Below, piece after piece: positions 1 through 8,541 of a DNA stretch of 56,243 bases (the stretch's first letter is position 1; each line of letters begins with the position of its first letter). Made by a program: the position numbers and the translations under genes. The notes beneath the pieces were generated by a model. The model ran no database searches. It worked only from the letters and a program-made list of their open reading frames with translations, and was not told where the DNA came from. The stretch lies in contig CALXDT010000032.1 of NCBI GenBank assembly GCA_944387125.1, forward strand, positions 1 through 56,243. The letters are read 5' to 3'. This DNA is from an uncultured Oscillospiraceae bacterium (GTDB lineage: Bacteria > Bacillota > Clostridia > Oscillospirales > Oscillospiraceae).

Positions 1-217
1 TTTGTACCAAGCTGCGTAAACCCGATAAGCATATTTCCGTAAATCAAGTATACCATTTTTCCGGGAAACCGTCAATGCTAAGCTAACTAATTATTAAATT
101 TGCTTAAATTTACACTTCCCTCTTGCAACCCCGGGCAAAATATGATACCCTGAATACAGTTAACTTAATGGATGAAATTTTAAGTAAATTCCCAAAGGGA
201 TCAGAAAGAGGGACGCC
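1..217 (+). promoter_or_regulatory. AT-rich upstream region of the SGNH-phosphohexomutase pair
   Basis: This AT-rich stretch contrasts with the GC-rich genes around it. It holds a direct repeat of TTAAATTT at 94-101 and 104-111, one helical turn apart, and an inverted repeat ACTTAA/TTAAGT at 163-168 and 180-185. The 11-mer AAGTAAATTCC at 182-192 also occurs in inverse orientation at 6029-6039, upstream of the alpha-galactosidase pair. No convincing -35/-10 pair with normal spacing was found. A shared regulator for the two sugar loci is an inference. Confidence 0.4.
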
Positions 218-1333
218 ATGAGACAGAGCATCGATCAGATTCCGCAGATCCGGATCCTGGGGCGCCATCCCCGGGCAGAGGGTGCCCTCACCCTGTTTTA
301 CACGGCCTCCGGCATCGAATGCGCCTTTACCGGCAGCGAGCTGTGGCTGGAGCTGCGGGGAGACTATGGACGCTATGAGCCATGGATCACCGTGGAGCTG
401 AACGGCGCCTTTCTCAGCCGCTTCCCGGTGGCCAAGGGGGAGAGCCGGGTGTGCCTGTTCCGGGGGATGACCTGCGGCCGGGCCAAACGGGTGCGGGTGC
501 TCAAGGACGTTCAGGCCATGTTTGACGACCCGGAGCATCTGCTGCAGATCCTGGGGCTTTCCTGGGAGGACGGCGGCTTTCTGCCGCTGCCGGAGCCGAA
601 GCTGCGGCTGGAATTTATCGGCGACAGCATCACCAGCGGCGAGGGAACCATCGGCGCCCGGGAGGAAACGGACTGGATCAGCGCCTTCTTCAGCGCCCGG
701 GAGCACTATGCCCGGATCACCGCCGACGCCCTGGACGCCCAGTGGCGGATCCTCAGCCAAAGCGGCTGGGGAATCCTCTCCGGGTGGGACAACAACCCCC
801 GGCACCGGGTTATGGATTCTTATGACCGGGTGTGCGGCCTGGCTCAGGGGGAGCGGAACCGGGCGCTGGGGGCGGATCAGCCCAATGACTTTGCCGCCTG
901 GCCGGCGGACGCGGTGATTGTGAATTTGGGAACCAACGACGCGGGCGCCATGGGGAATCCCCCCTGGACGGGTCCGGAAACGGGGAGTTCCTTCTGTCAG
1001 CGCAAAACCCCCGGCCATTTGCGGCGGCTGGAGCAGGAAGTGGCGGAAATTCTGAAAACCCTCCGCAGCCGGAATCCCCGGGCGCTTTTGGTGTGGGCAT
1101 ACGGCATGCTGGGGGACGATCTGGCGCCCACCCTCCGGGCCGGGGTGGAGCGGTATTCCAGGGAAACCGGCGACGGGCGGGTCTGCTTCCTTCCGCTGCC
1201 TGGAGCGGTGGAGCAGACCCTGGGAGCCAGGGAGCATCCGGGTCCGGAGAACCACCGGCAGGCGGCTGCCGTTTTGACGGCGTTTTTGGGCGAAGCCCTG
1301 GGGCAAGGGAATCAACCGTTCCGCTCCCTGTGA
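218..1333 (+). CDS. SGNH/GDSL hydrolase, CE2-like carbohydrate esterase
   Basis: Predicted to remove acyl (acetyl) groups from sugars or polysaccharides. The 371-residue protein has an N-terminal beta-rich region (about 1-110) and a C-terminal SGNH domain, the two-domain plan of family CE2 esterases. Block I is FIGDSITSGEG with nucleophile Ser127, the GTND block is near 228-231, and the C-terminal HP motif places the catalytic His near 340. The usual DxxH aspartate is not evident (REHP), which fits CE2 enzymes that use a Ser-His dyad. No signal peptide is seen, so a cytoplasmic role is likely. The ATG follows GAAAGAGGGA. The phosphohexomutase starts 31 bases downstream, suggesting co-transcription. 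The substrate is not determined. Confidence 0.85.
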   Translation: MRQSIDQIPQIRILGRHPRAEGALTLFYTASGIECAFTGSELWLELRGDYGRYEPWITVELNGAFLSRFPVAKGESRVCLFRGMTCGRAKRVRVLKDVQAMFDDPEHLLQILGLSWEDGGFLPLPEPKLRLEFIGDSITSGEGTIGAREETDWISAFFSAREHYARITADALDAQWRILSQSGWGILSGWDNNPRHRVMDSYDRVCGLAQGERNRALGADQPNDFAAWPADAVIVNLGTNDAGAMGNPPWTGPETGSSFCQRKTPGHLRRLEQEVAEILKTLRSRNPRALLVWAYGMLGDDLAPTLRAGVERYSRETGDGRVCFLPLPGAVEQTLGAREHPGPENHRQAAAVLTAFLGEALGQGNQPFRSL

Positions 1334-1364
1334 GGGGCGGACAGATATGGGAAAGGAGAAACTT

Positions 1365-3044
1365 ATGGAACATCAGGAACTGTACAATCTCTGGCGCCGG
1401 CGCGCTCTGGAGGATCCGGATCTGCAGCAGGAGCTGGAGGCCATCCGGGAGGATTCGGAAGGGATCTATGACCGGTTCTACCGGGAACTGGAATTCGGCA
1501 CCGGCGGCTTGCGGGGGGTCATCGGCGCGGGAACCAACCGCATGAACATCTATACCGTGCGCCGGGCCACCCAGGGTCTTGCGGACTACCTCAACGCTTC
1601 GGATCTTCCCAAAAAAGTGGCCATTGCCCACGACAGCCGGAACAAAGGCGCGCTGTTCAGCCGGGAGGCGGCCCGGGTTCTGGCCGCCAATGGCATCACC
1701 GCCTGGCTCTACCCCCGGCTGGAGCCCACCCCCGCCCTGAGCTGGGCGGTGCGGCACCTGGGCTGCGGCGCGGGCATCTGCGTCACCGCCTCCCACAACC
1801 CCGCCAAGTACAACGGCTACAAGGTCTACGGCGCTGACGGCTGTCAGATCACCCTGGATGCGGCCCGGGCGGTTCTGGCCCGGATCCGGCAAGTGGACAT
1901 ATTTGACGGGGTAAAGCTCTGCTCCTGGCAGGAGGGGCAGGCGCAGGGTCTGATCCGCACCATCGGGGAATCCTGCCTGGAAGCCTACCTGGACGCTGTG
2001 CAAACCCAGAGCCTCACCCCCGGGGACAAGCTGGATCTGAAGGTGGTGTACACCCCCCTGAACGGCGCCGGTCTGGAGTGCGTCCGGAAGATCCTCCGCC
2101 GCATCGGCATTTCGGATGTAACCGTGGTGCCGGAGCAGGAGCATCCCGACGGCAATTTCCCCACCTGCCCCTATCCCAACCCGGAGATCCGGGAGGCTAT
2201 GGAGAAGGGGCTGGCGCTGTGCCGCCAGGTCAAGCCGGATCTGCTCCTGGGCACCGACCCGGATTGCGACCGGATGGGGGTGGCTGTCCCGGAAAACGGA
2301 GACTACCGGCTGATCTCCGGCAATGAAATGGGGGTGCTTTTGCTGGACTATATCTGCCGCCGCCGTCTGGAGCGGGGGGATATGCCGGAAAACCCCGTGG
2401 CAGTGACCACCATCGTCTCCACCGACATGGCCGATGCCGTCGCGTCGGAATACGGGGTGGAGCTGCGCCGGGTGCTCACGGGCTTTAAGTTCATCGGCGA
2501 GCAGATCGGCATGCTGGAAGCCGCCGGAACGCCGGAGCGCTATCTCTTCGGCTTTGAAGAAAGCTACGGCTACCTGTCCGGAACCCACGTCCGGGACAAG
2601 GACGCGGTCAACGCCAGCATGCTCTGCTGCGAAATGACCGCCTGGTACAAGCAGCAGGGACTGACCCTGGCTCAGGCGCTGGATGCCCTGTACGCCAGGC
2701 ACGGCTGTTTCCGCAATGATCTGGCCAGCTTCACCTTTGAAGGCGCCAGCGGCATGGACAGAATGGCCGCCATTATGAAGGAGCTTCGCGCCCAGCAGCC
2801 CGCCGCCCTGGCCGGTCAGGCAGTTACCCGGGTGATCGACTACGCTGACGGCGTCAACGGCCTTCCCAAAAGCGACGTGCTGGAGCTGCAGACCGAAAGG
2901 GGAAAGGTTCTGATCCGCCCCTCGGGCACGGAGCCAAAGCTGAAGCTGTATTTGTCCAGCCGCGCCGCCACCATGGAGGCGGCGGAAAAGCAGAACCAGG
3001 CCATGCTGGCGCAGATCACTGCTTCTTATATGGGGAACCTCTGA
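1365..3044 (+). CDS. Phosphoglucomutase/phosphomannomutase (alpha-D-phosphohexomutase)
   Basis: Interconverts hexose 1- and 6-phosphates in the cytoplasm. The 559-residue protein carries all family landmarks: the phosphoserine loop TASHNPAKYNG (Ser143), the Mg-binding loop DPDCDR (298-303), the sugar-specificity loop GFEESYG (396-402) and the C-terminal phosphate loop RPSGTEPKLKLY. Length matches the PgcA-type enzymes of Firmicutes, which act mainly on glucose phosphates. The start is placed at 1365 because GGAAAGGAGAA lies about 6 bases upstream; an in-frame ATG at 1347 precedes this ribosome site. It lies behind the CE2-like esterase and could connect released sugars to glycolysis and cell-envelope precursors. 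Preference for glucose or mannose is not decided by sequence alone. Confidence 0.93.
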   Translation: MEHQELYNLWRRRALEDPDLQQELEAIREDSEGIYDRFYRELEFGTGGLRGVIGAGTNRMNIYTVRRATQGLADYLNASDLPKKVAIAHDSRNKGALFSREAARVLAANGITAWLYPRLEPTPALSWAVRHLGCGAGICVTASHNPAKYNGYKVYGADGCQITLDAARAVLARIRQVDIFDGVKLCSWQEGQAQGLIRTIGESCLEAYLDAVQTQSLTPGDKLDLKVVYTPLNGAGLECVRKILRRIGISDVTVVPEQEHPDGNFPTCPYPNPEIREAMEKGLALCRQVKPDLLLGTDPDCDRMGVAVPENGDYRLISGNEMGVLLLDYICRRRLERGDMPENPVAVTTIVSTDMADAVASEYGVELRRVLTGFKFIGEQIGMLEAAGTPERYLFGFEESYGYLSGTHVRDKDAVNASMLCCEMTAWYKQQGLTLAQALDALYARHGCFRNDLASFTFEGASGMDRMAAIMKELRAQQPAALAGQAVTRVIDYADGVNGLPKSDVLELQTERGKVLIRPSGTEPKLKLYLSSRAATMEAAEKQNQAMLAQITASYMGNL

Positions 3045-3074
3045 ACTGAGAGAAAGCCCCTTCCCGATGCTTTG

Positions 3075-3106
3075 ACCCCGGCGGCACCACTGGGTACTGC
3101 CGGGGT
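3075..3106. terminator. Hairpin between convergent genes
   Basis: ACCCCGGC at 3075-3082 pairs with GCCGGGGT at 3099-3106, with an outer AGCCCC/GGGGCT pair around it. It sits in the 79-base gap between the convergent phosphohexomutase and alpha-galactosidase genes. There is no good T-run, so a bidirectional terminator is likely but weakly supported. Confidence 0.45.
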
Positions 3107-3123
3107 CTGGGTTTGGGGCTTCC

Positions 3124-5301
3124 TTATTCCCGCACCAGCTCCGCCAGAATCGCCTGATGATCCCCCCAGCCGAAGTCCAGCGGATATCCCAGATGCATCA
3201 GCACCTGGCCGCTGTAGGAGACGCCCTTTGCCGCGTCCCGATAGACGGCGCTGGGATCCAGTCCGGCCAGAGGCAGATACGTTCTGCGGCTGTTGGGAAC
3301 GTTCATCGGCCGCACCGCAGTCAGCAGAGCCTGGCTGCGATCCTTTTTCACCACCAGATAAGCATCCAGGTTCCCGGTTCTGGCAGAGGCCAGCCGGTAG
3401 TAATCCCCCTGACGGATCAGATCCTGGTACTTCTGATACCGGGCGATCTGCCCTGGAATCTGCTCCTGCTCCTCCCGGGAGAGCTTGGTCACATCCAGTT
3501 CATAGCCGAAGGTGCCGGCCATAGCCACAATGGCCCGGGTCTCAAAGGGGGTGGTTCTCCCCACCACATGGTTGGGACAGTCGGCCACATGGGCGCCGAT
3601 GGCGGACAGAGGGTACACCAGGGACAGACCCTCTTGAATTTTCAGCCGCTCGTAGGCGTCGGAATCGTCGGAGCCCCAGATCTGGGGGCTGCAGCTGAGC
3701 ATCCCGGGGTCAAACCGGCCGCCGCCGCTGCAGCAGTTTTCCAGCAGCAGATCCGGAAACGCCCGGGTCAAGCGCTTTTGAATCCGGTAAAGGGCCATTA
3801 CGTACCGATGGGTCAATTCTCCCTGCCGATCCGGCTCCAGTACGGCGCTGCCCAGATTGGTCAGGGGACGGTTCATATCCCACTTCAGATAGGTGATGCG
3901 GGCGCTGCGCAGCACGGTTTCCACGGCCTGGTAAACATAGGCCTCCACCTCCGGGCGGCTCAGATCCAGCACATACTGATCCCGGCACCGCATAGGCAGA
4001 CGGTTCCGGGTTTGGATCGCCCAGTCCGGATGGGCCCGGTACAGATCCGAATCCGGAGAAACCATCTCCGGCTCCATCCAGATGCCCAGTTCCATCCCCA
4101 GCTTTTCCAACTCCCGGCTCAGATGATCCAGACCCCGGGGCAGCTTTTTGGGATCCGGAATCCAGTCCCCCAGACTGCCGCTGGGACAATCCCGCTTTCC
4201 AAACCAGCCGTCGTCCATCACAAACAGCTCAATTCCCAGGGCGGCGGCGCTTCGGGCAATGTTCAGCAGCACCTCTTCGTTGAAATCAAAATACACGGCC
4301 TCCCAGCTGTTCAGCAGCACAGGGCGCTTTCGGTTATGGTTGGGGATCAGGTGGGTGCGGTACAGATCGTGGAGGGTTCGGGTCATGTGACCGAGACCCC
4401 TATCGGAGCAAACCATCACCACCTCCGGGGTTTGGAAGGTTTCCCCCGGCGTCAGCTTCCAGCAGAAGGTCTCCGGATGGATGCCCATGACCATGCGTAG
4501 CTGGTCAAATTGATCCCGCTCCACCTGAGCCAGGAAGCTGCCGGAATAGACAAAGTGCATGGCATACACCCGGCCGTGATCCTGGGTGGCGTCGGGGCTC
4601 AGCACGGCCAGGAAGGGATGATCCTGATGGCTGGAAATCCCCCGGGCAGAACCGGTTCCCTGGAAGCCCCTTCCGATGGGCTGAATGTCGATGCACTGCT
4701 CCCGGGCCCAGGAGCCGTTGATGCGCAGCAGACGGCTGTCCTTCCAGGGAATGGTCAGGCTGGCGGACAGAGCCTTGTCCAGCCGCACCGGGCTGTTCCC
4801 GCCGTTGCGGATCCGGGCGCTGCGGGTGATCACATCCAGATGCCCATAGGCGGTGTAGATCAGCTCCAGCTCCATGCCGGTCTGGGGGTCCCGCTGCCGG
4901 AGGATCAGGCTGGCGCAGTCCTCCTGACCGCCGCCGGTTCCCGGCAGCCCCTCCGGCAGGATCTTGCCGGGGACAATGGAATACCCCGCGAACTCCGGAA
5001 GAAAATCCACCTCACCGGCTTCTGTCCGCACCGCCAGGCAGCAGCTGCGGAAATCGCCCATGTTGCATACCGGATACTCCCAGGGATAGCGGTCAAAAAA
5101 ACTCACCGCCTCGCCGGGCAGGGTGCCGGGGGTGTTGGGGCGCTGATCCAGACCCATTGCCCAGGCAAGCTCCGTGGTATCGATGCGCGGGCCGTAGTAT
5201 ACCTGTCCCGGCCACCGTCCCTCTGCCAAACCAATGCAGTAGCTGGTATTCGGCGTATCCAGCTTAAAGATCCCCTGTTTTTCATCAAATTGGATGTTCA
5301 T
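3124..5301 (-). CDS. Alpha-galactosidase, glycoside hydrolase family 36
   Basis: Hydrolyses terminal alpha-galactosyl residues, as in raffinose-family oligosaccharides and melibiose. At 725 residues it has the size of the tetrameric bacterial GH36 enzymes (AgaA/RafA type). Motifs in order: DDGWFGKR (363-370), GIWMEPEMV (406-414), YLKWDMNR with nucleophile Asp475, ENCCSGGGRFD (521-531) and WGSDDSDAYERLKIQ carrying the acid/base Asp (about 545-548). No signal peptide is seen, so it probably acts inside the cell on imported oligosaccharides. It starts 12 bases after a small membrane-protein gene on the same strand, with GGAGGC before the ATG; the two look co-transcribed. No galactoside transporter is adjacent. 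Confidence 0.97.
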   Translation of the reverse strand: MNIQFDEKQGIFKLDTPNTSYCIGLAEGRWPGQVYYGPRIDTTELAWAMGLDQRPNTPGTLPGEAVSFFDRYPWEYPVCNMGDFRSCCLAVRTEAGEVDFLPEFAGYSIVPGKILPEGLPGTGGGQEDCASLILRQRDPQTGMELELIYTAYGHLDVITRSARIRNGGNSPVRLDKALSASLTIPWKDSRLLRINGSWAREQCIDIQPIGRGFQGTGSARGISSHQDHPFLAVLSPDATQDHGRVYAMHFVYSGSFLAQVERDQFDQLRMVMGIHPETFCWKLTPGETFQTPEVVMVCSDRGLGHMTRTLHDLYRTHLIPNHNRKRPVLLNSWEAVYFDFNEEVLLNIARSAAALGIELFVMDDGWFGKRDCPSGSLGDWIPDPKKLPRGLDHLSRELEKLGMELGIWMEPEMVSPDSDLYRAHPDWAIQTRNRLPMRCRDQYVLDLSRPEVEAYVYQAVETVLRSARITYLKWDMNRPLTNLGSAVLEPDRQGELTHRYVMALYRIQKRLTRAFPDLLLENCCSGGGRFDPGMLSCSPQIWGSDDSDAYERLKIQEGLSLVYPLSAIGAHVADCPNHVVGRTTPFETRAIVAMAGTFGYELDVTKLSREEQEQIPGQIARYQKYQDLIRQGDYYRLASARTGNLDAYLVVKKDRSQALLTAVRPMNVPNSRRTYLPLAGLDPSAVYRDAAKGVSYSGQVLMHLGYPLDFGWGDHQAILAELVRE

Positions 5302-5313
5302 ACGTGCCTCCTG

Positions 5314-5955
5314 TTATGATTGATTCAAAAGCGCCTGCCACAGGCGCAGATCCTCCTGCAGTTCCAGAGCCTGATCTTCCGTCCACCAACCGCGCATGCC
5401 TATGTACAGGGGCGCCTCTGCGGGAACCGGCTCCAGTATATCCGTCCATGGAAGGAACATGTTCTCCCAGTCCGACGCCCCTTCTTCCGGAAAGGTTCCA
5501 TCCAGGTACAGCATCAGGCCGCTGTGGCGTTGCAGAATCTCCGGGGCGTCGGTAATCACAATGCCGCTTTGACAGACGGACAAATCCATTTCCAGGGACA
5601 ATAGATTCCCCTGATCCTTCTGGGGGTTCTGGGAGGTTCCGTTCATAACGGCCTGCAAATCCACAATGCAACGGTGCAGGGCGACCACCACTTCCCCATC
5701 TCCGTTCAGATCCTTGCCGCGGCTTTCCAGCTGGGATGTCACCCCTTCCGCCAGGGTCTCAGAGGGTTCCCCGGCGCTGACATACAGCACACTGTAGTCC
5801 GGGTCTTCCGCGGAATGGTCTGTCAGGCCAATGTATGCCAGAACAACCAAAACAAGGGCTCCCCCAAGCACATACCTGCGGGAATAGTACCACCAGTTGG
5901 ACAGCTTTTTCCCCAAGGCTCCGCCAGTCCGCCGGGATTGTGTTTCGTGAGACAT
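5314..5955 (-). CDS. Hypothetical single-pass membrane protein with extracytoplasmic domain
   Basis: I do not recognise a family. The protein of about 213 residues has a short basic cytoplasmic tail, one membrane segment (about residues 28-44, VLGGALVLVVLAYIGL) and an outward-facing domain of about 165 residues rich in acidic and polar residues. This looks like the membrane-anchored accessory proteins often found beside ECF sigma or ABC genes, but no such gene is present. The start at 5955 is chosen because GAGGTGA lies 1-7 bases ahead of a double ATG; an upstream ATG at 5976 lacks a good ribosome site. It is followed 12 bases later by alpha-galactosidase, so the pair probably forms an operon. 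Function unknown. Confidence 0.65.
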   Translation of the reverse strand: MSHETQSRRTGGALGKKLSNWWYYSRRYVLGGALVLVVLAYIGLTDHSAEDPDYSVLYVSAGEPSETLAEGVTSQLESRGKDLNGDGEVVVALHRCIVDLQAVMNGTSQNPQKDQGNLLSLEMDLSVCQSGIVITDAPEILQRHSGLMLYLDGTFPEEGASDWENMFLPWTDILEPVPAEAPLYIGMRGWWTEDQALELQEDLRLWQALLNQS

Positions 5956-6176
5956 CATTTCACCTCGCTGCTCCATGGTTCCCGCCTGCGGCGGGGCAGT
6001 TACTCTTGAAATTAGCTAACCGAATCGTGGAATTTACTTCATTCAAGAACTTAATTAGCATAATAACATATTTCCCGCGGATCTGCAAGAGGGTTCCTGC
6101 AGGGCTTTTGCGTCAGATGCCCTGCCGGACAACCACCCGCGGACAATACCGTGGGAAAAGGAAAGGGCTGAATCCT
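5956..6176. promoter_or_regulatory. AT-rich divergent intergenic region
   Basis: This AT-rich gap lies between the divergent membrane-protein/alpha-galactosidase pair and the second SGNH hydrolase. AATTAGC occurs twice in direct orientation near 6011 and 6053, and GGAATTTACTT at 6029-6039 is the inverse complement of 182-192 upstream of the first SGNH gene. No consensus promoter could be fixed with confidence. Confidence 0.35.
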
Positions 6177-6839
6177 ATGACATCGGAATGGAAACGGGAA
6201 ACACAGCGGAAGCTGGCGCTTTACAAAAAGAAAAATGAAACGGCAGAAAAAAAACAGATCCTGTTTGTAGGCTCGTCGTTGATGGAGATGTTTCCCATTG
6301 AGGAATTTATCCAAGAGAGGAAGCTGCCTTTTGTTGTTTACAACAGAGGCGTGGGCGGATATAAAACCGAGGATCTGATGGCGGCGCTGGATGTGTGCGT
6401 CTTCGACCTGGAACCGCGCAAAATCTTTATCAACATCGGCACCAACGACTTAAGCGATCCATCCATATCGGTGAATCAGATGATCCGCAATTACCAGTGG
6501 ATTCTGGAGCAGATCCGGCAGAAGCTCCCGAAAGCGGAGCTCTATCTCATGGCATACTACCCGGTGAATTATGACGCCGCTTCTGAGGAGATGAAGCCGT
6601 GCTTAAAAATCCGCAGCAATGAAAAAATCCGCCAGGCAAACCGGGCGGTGGAGAAATTGGCGGAGCGCTGCCATGGAAGGTATATTGACGTAAACGCGCC
6701 GCTGACAGATTCCCGGGGAAATCTGAAGGCGGAGTTTACCATTGAGGGAATGCACATCAACCGGGATGGATACCTGGCGGTTCTGGACGAAGTGCTTTCC
6801 TATGTCAGGTCTGCTGAATCAGCCGCGGAAAGCGGCTGA
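6177..6839 (+). CDS. SGNH/GDSL-type esterase
   Basis: A cytoplasmic SGNH hydrolase of 220 residues, probably an acyl or carbohydrate esterase. Block I is FVGSSLMEM, where the usual GDS reads GSS; this variant occurs in the platelet-activating-factor acetylhydrolase-like subgroup. Later blocks are YNRGVGG, INIGTNDLSDP and a C-terminal GMHINRDGY supplying the catalytic His. The start at 6177 is chosen because AAGGAAAGGG lies about 9 bases upstream; the frame stays open further upstream but that part is unlike a protein. Codon use is richer in A and T than in neighbouring genes. The last codons and stop are built from an 18-base-pair palindrome (6809-6849), suggesting insertion of a mobile repeat at the 3' end. 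Confidence 0.82.
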   Translation: MTSEWKRETQRKLALYKKKNETAEKKQILFVGSSLMEMFPIEEFIQERKLPFVVYNRGVGGYKTEDLMAALDVCVFDLEPRKIFINIGTNDLSDPSISVNQMIRNYQWILEQIRQKLPKAELYLMAYYPVNYDAASEEMKPCLKIRSNEKIRQANRAVEKLAERCHGRYIDVNAPLTDSRGNLKAEFTIEGMHINRDGYLAVLDEVLSYVRSAESAAESG

Positions 6840-6849
6840 CTCGGCAGAC
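6809..6849. repeat. 18-bp palindrome at the end of the SGNH gene
   Basis: An 18-base arm at 6809-6826 faces an 18-base arm at 6832-6849 across a GGAAA loop; 16 positions are Watson-Crick pairs and one is T-G. The left arm is part of a 20-base sequence (6807-6826) repeated exactly at 10709-10728. The SGNH stop codon lies inside the right arm. Confidence 0.7.
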
Positions 6850-6852
6850 ACG

Positions 6853-6887
6853 AAATCGGTGGACGGCAGAGCCGTCCACCGATTTTT
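6853..6887 (+). terminator. Rho-independent terminator after the SGNH gene
   Basis: A perfect 15-base-pair stem (6853-6867 with 6871-6885) closed by AGA ends in TTTTT. It lies between the convergent SGNH hydrolase and ROK kinase genes and is oriented for the plus strand. Confidence 0.9.
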
Positions 6888-6897
6888 CACGGCGTTA

Positions 6898-7842
6898 TTA
6901 ACCGAACGCGTCCAGAGCCAGCTTGAAGGCGCCGTAAGCGCCTGCGTCGTTGCCCAGGGAGGCCAGGGCGAACCGGGCGCCGCTGGCGGCGTGGAAGACG
7001 CTTTTCCGGAAGTGGGGCGCAATGCCTGTGAGCAGCATCTCCCCGGCCTTGCTGACGCCGCCGCCGATGACCACCACATCCGGGTCCACCACGGAGCAGA
7101 CGTTGCCCAGGAATTCTCCCATGTAGGCGTACACCTGATCCAGAATGGCCAGGGCTTCCGGATCGCCGGCCTTGCCCGCGTCAAAAATATCCTTGCAGGT
7201 CAGGGGATCTGCCCGGCGCAGAACGCTGGGAGCATCGGTTTTGGACAGGTGCGCCTTTGCCAGCCGGACAATGCCTGTGGCGGAGCAATACTGCTCCACG
7301 CAGCCGTACTTGCCGCAGTTGCAGGGGACGGTCTCCTCCCGGTTGAGCACCAGGTGGCCGATTTCCGCTCCGGAGCCGTGGGCGCCGTGGAGCAGCTTCC
7401 CCTCCACGATGATGCCGCCGCCGACGCCGGTGCCCAGGGTGACGAATACCATATTCTCACAGCCCTGGCCGCCGCCCTTCCAGAATTCCCCCAGGGCGGC
7501 CACATTGGCATCGTTGCCCGCCTTCACCGGGAAGCCGGTAAGCTCCCGGAGCTGCTGGGCAATGTTAAAGACTCCCCAGCCCAGATTGACGCACCGATTC
7601 ACCACGCCCCTGGCATTCACCGCTCCGGGGACGCCGATGCCCAGACCCAGAATGGATGCGGCGGGGATGCCGCGGCTGTGGAGGTATTGACGGATAGAAT
7701 CGGCAATGTCGGGAAGAATCTGTGTGCCGCCGTTTTCCGTGACCGTGGGAATCTCCCACTTGTCCAGCATCGTGCCGTTTTCATCAAAGTAAGCGATCTT
7801 GACGGTGGTTCCGCCCAGATCGATGCCGAAACCGTATTTCAT
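6898..7842 (-). CDS. ROK family sugar kinase (glucokinase-like)
   Basis: Phosphorylates a hexose, probably glucose, with ATP. The 314-residue protein has the N-terminal ATP-binding DLGGTT (8-13), sugar-binding GND with catalytic Asp111, the ATP motif LGTGVGGG (137-143) and the ROK zinc site: His163 in EIGH plus CNCGKYGC (174-181). Length fits ROK glucokinases; the absence of an N-terminal winged helix rules out a NagC/Xyl-type repressor. The start at 7842 is set by GGAGG 8 bases upstream; an earlier in-frame ATG lies upstream of that site. It stands alone between the SGNH gene and greA. The exact substrate could also be N-acetylmannosamine, allose or fructose. Confidence 0.9.
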   Translation of the reverse strand: MKYGFGIDLGGTTVKIAYFDENGTMLDKWEIPTVTENGGTQILPDIADSIRQYLHSRGIPAASILGLGIGVPGAVNARGVVNRCVNLGWGVFNIAQQLRELTGFPVKAGNDANVAALGEFWKGGGQGCENMVFVTLGTGVGGGIIVEGKLLHGAHGSGAEIGHLVLNREETVPCNCGKYGCVEQYCSATGIVRLAKAHLSKTDAPSVLRRADPLTCKDIFDAGKAGDPEALAILDQVYAYMGEFLGNVCSVVDPDVVVIGGGVSKAGEMLLTGIAPHFRKSVFHAASGARFALASLGNDAGAYGAFKLALDAFG

Positions 7843-7988
7843 GCTCTCTGCCTCCTGATTTTGGATGCTTCTATTATACATGACCTGCGAAAAAATTCCA
7901 GAGGGAACCGGGAAAAAAGTTGTTTCTTTTCGCGGTTTCCCCCGAAACCCCAGGGAGGTGAGCCGTTGGGAAAACCGGCAAAATATCC

Positions 7989-8017
7989 TTGACTGGCCGG
8001 GAGAAATACACTATAAT
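7989..8017 (+). promoter_or_regulatory. greA-lysS promoter
   Basis: TTGACT at 7989-7994 and TATAAT at 8012-8017 are separated by 17 bases, a near-consensus housekeeping promoter. Initiation near 8024 would give a leader of about 38 bases to greA. Confidence 0.9.
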
Positions 8018-8061
8018 GGTTGAAGCTGTGGATATTTTTATCTGAGAAAGGATTTTTAGAT

Positions 8062-8538
8062 ATGGCTAAGGAATTTAAAATTACCAGTCTGCGCCTGGCG
8101 GATCTGGAAAAGGAACTGAACTACCTGAAGACCACCCGGGAGCGGGAGGTTGCCGCTATGATCGCGGAAGCCCGGTCCTACGGTGACTTGTCGGAAAACT
8201 CCGAGTACGATGCCGCCAAAAACGAGCAGGCCAAGCTCTATGGCCGGATCGCCGAGATTGAGGACATTCTGTCCCACGCGGTGATCATCGAGGACGAGAA
8301 TGAGGCCACCGGCCGGGTGGGTCTTGGCTGCACGGTGGAGGTAGAGGATGAGAAGGGCGTTCGCACCCGGTACCGGATCACCGGCTCTCAGGAGGCCAAC
8401 CCCATGGAGCGCAAGCTCTCCGACGACTCCCCCTTCGGCCGCGCCGTGGTGGGCAAGGCTGCCGGGGAGACCTTTACGGTGAACGCCCCCATGGGCTCCT
8501 TCACCATGAAGGTGATCAGCGTCTCCCGTGAGGGCTGA
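8062..8538 (+). CDS. greA: Transcription elongation factor GreA
   Basis: Rescues backtracked RNA polymerase by stimulating cleavage of the transcript 3' end. The 158-residue protein has the N-terminal coiled-coil (about 5-75), including the acidic tip region with DLSENSEYDAAK (about 43-54), and the C-terminal FKBP-like domain ending PMGSFTMKVISV. Length is standard. The start at 8062 follows GAGAAAGGATTTTTAGAT. lysS begins 3 bases after the stop, so the two form an operon behind one strong promoter; greA-lysS is a familiar Firmicutes arrangement. Confidence 0.97.
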   Translation: MAKEFKITSLRLADLEKELNYLKTTREREVAAMIAEARSYGDLSENSEYDAAKNEQAKLYGRIAEIEDILSHAVIIEDENEATGRVGLGCTVEVEDEKGVRTRYRITGSQEANPMERKLSDDSPFGRAVVGKAAGETFTVNAPMGSFTMKVISVSREG

Positions 8539-8541
8539 GCT

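Noticed and set aside
5835..6176. N-terminal extension of the second SGNH hydrolase
   Set aside because: The extra 114 residues overlap the divergent membrane-protein gene and AT-rich control region; a good ribosome site precedes the ATG at 6177.
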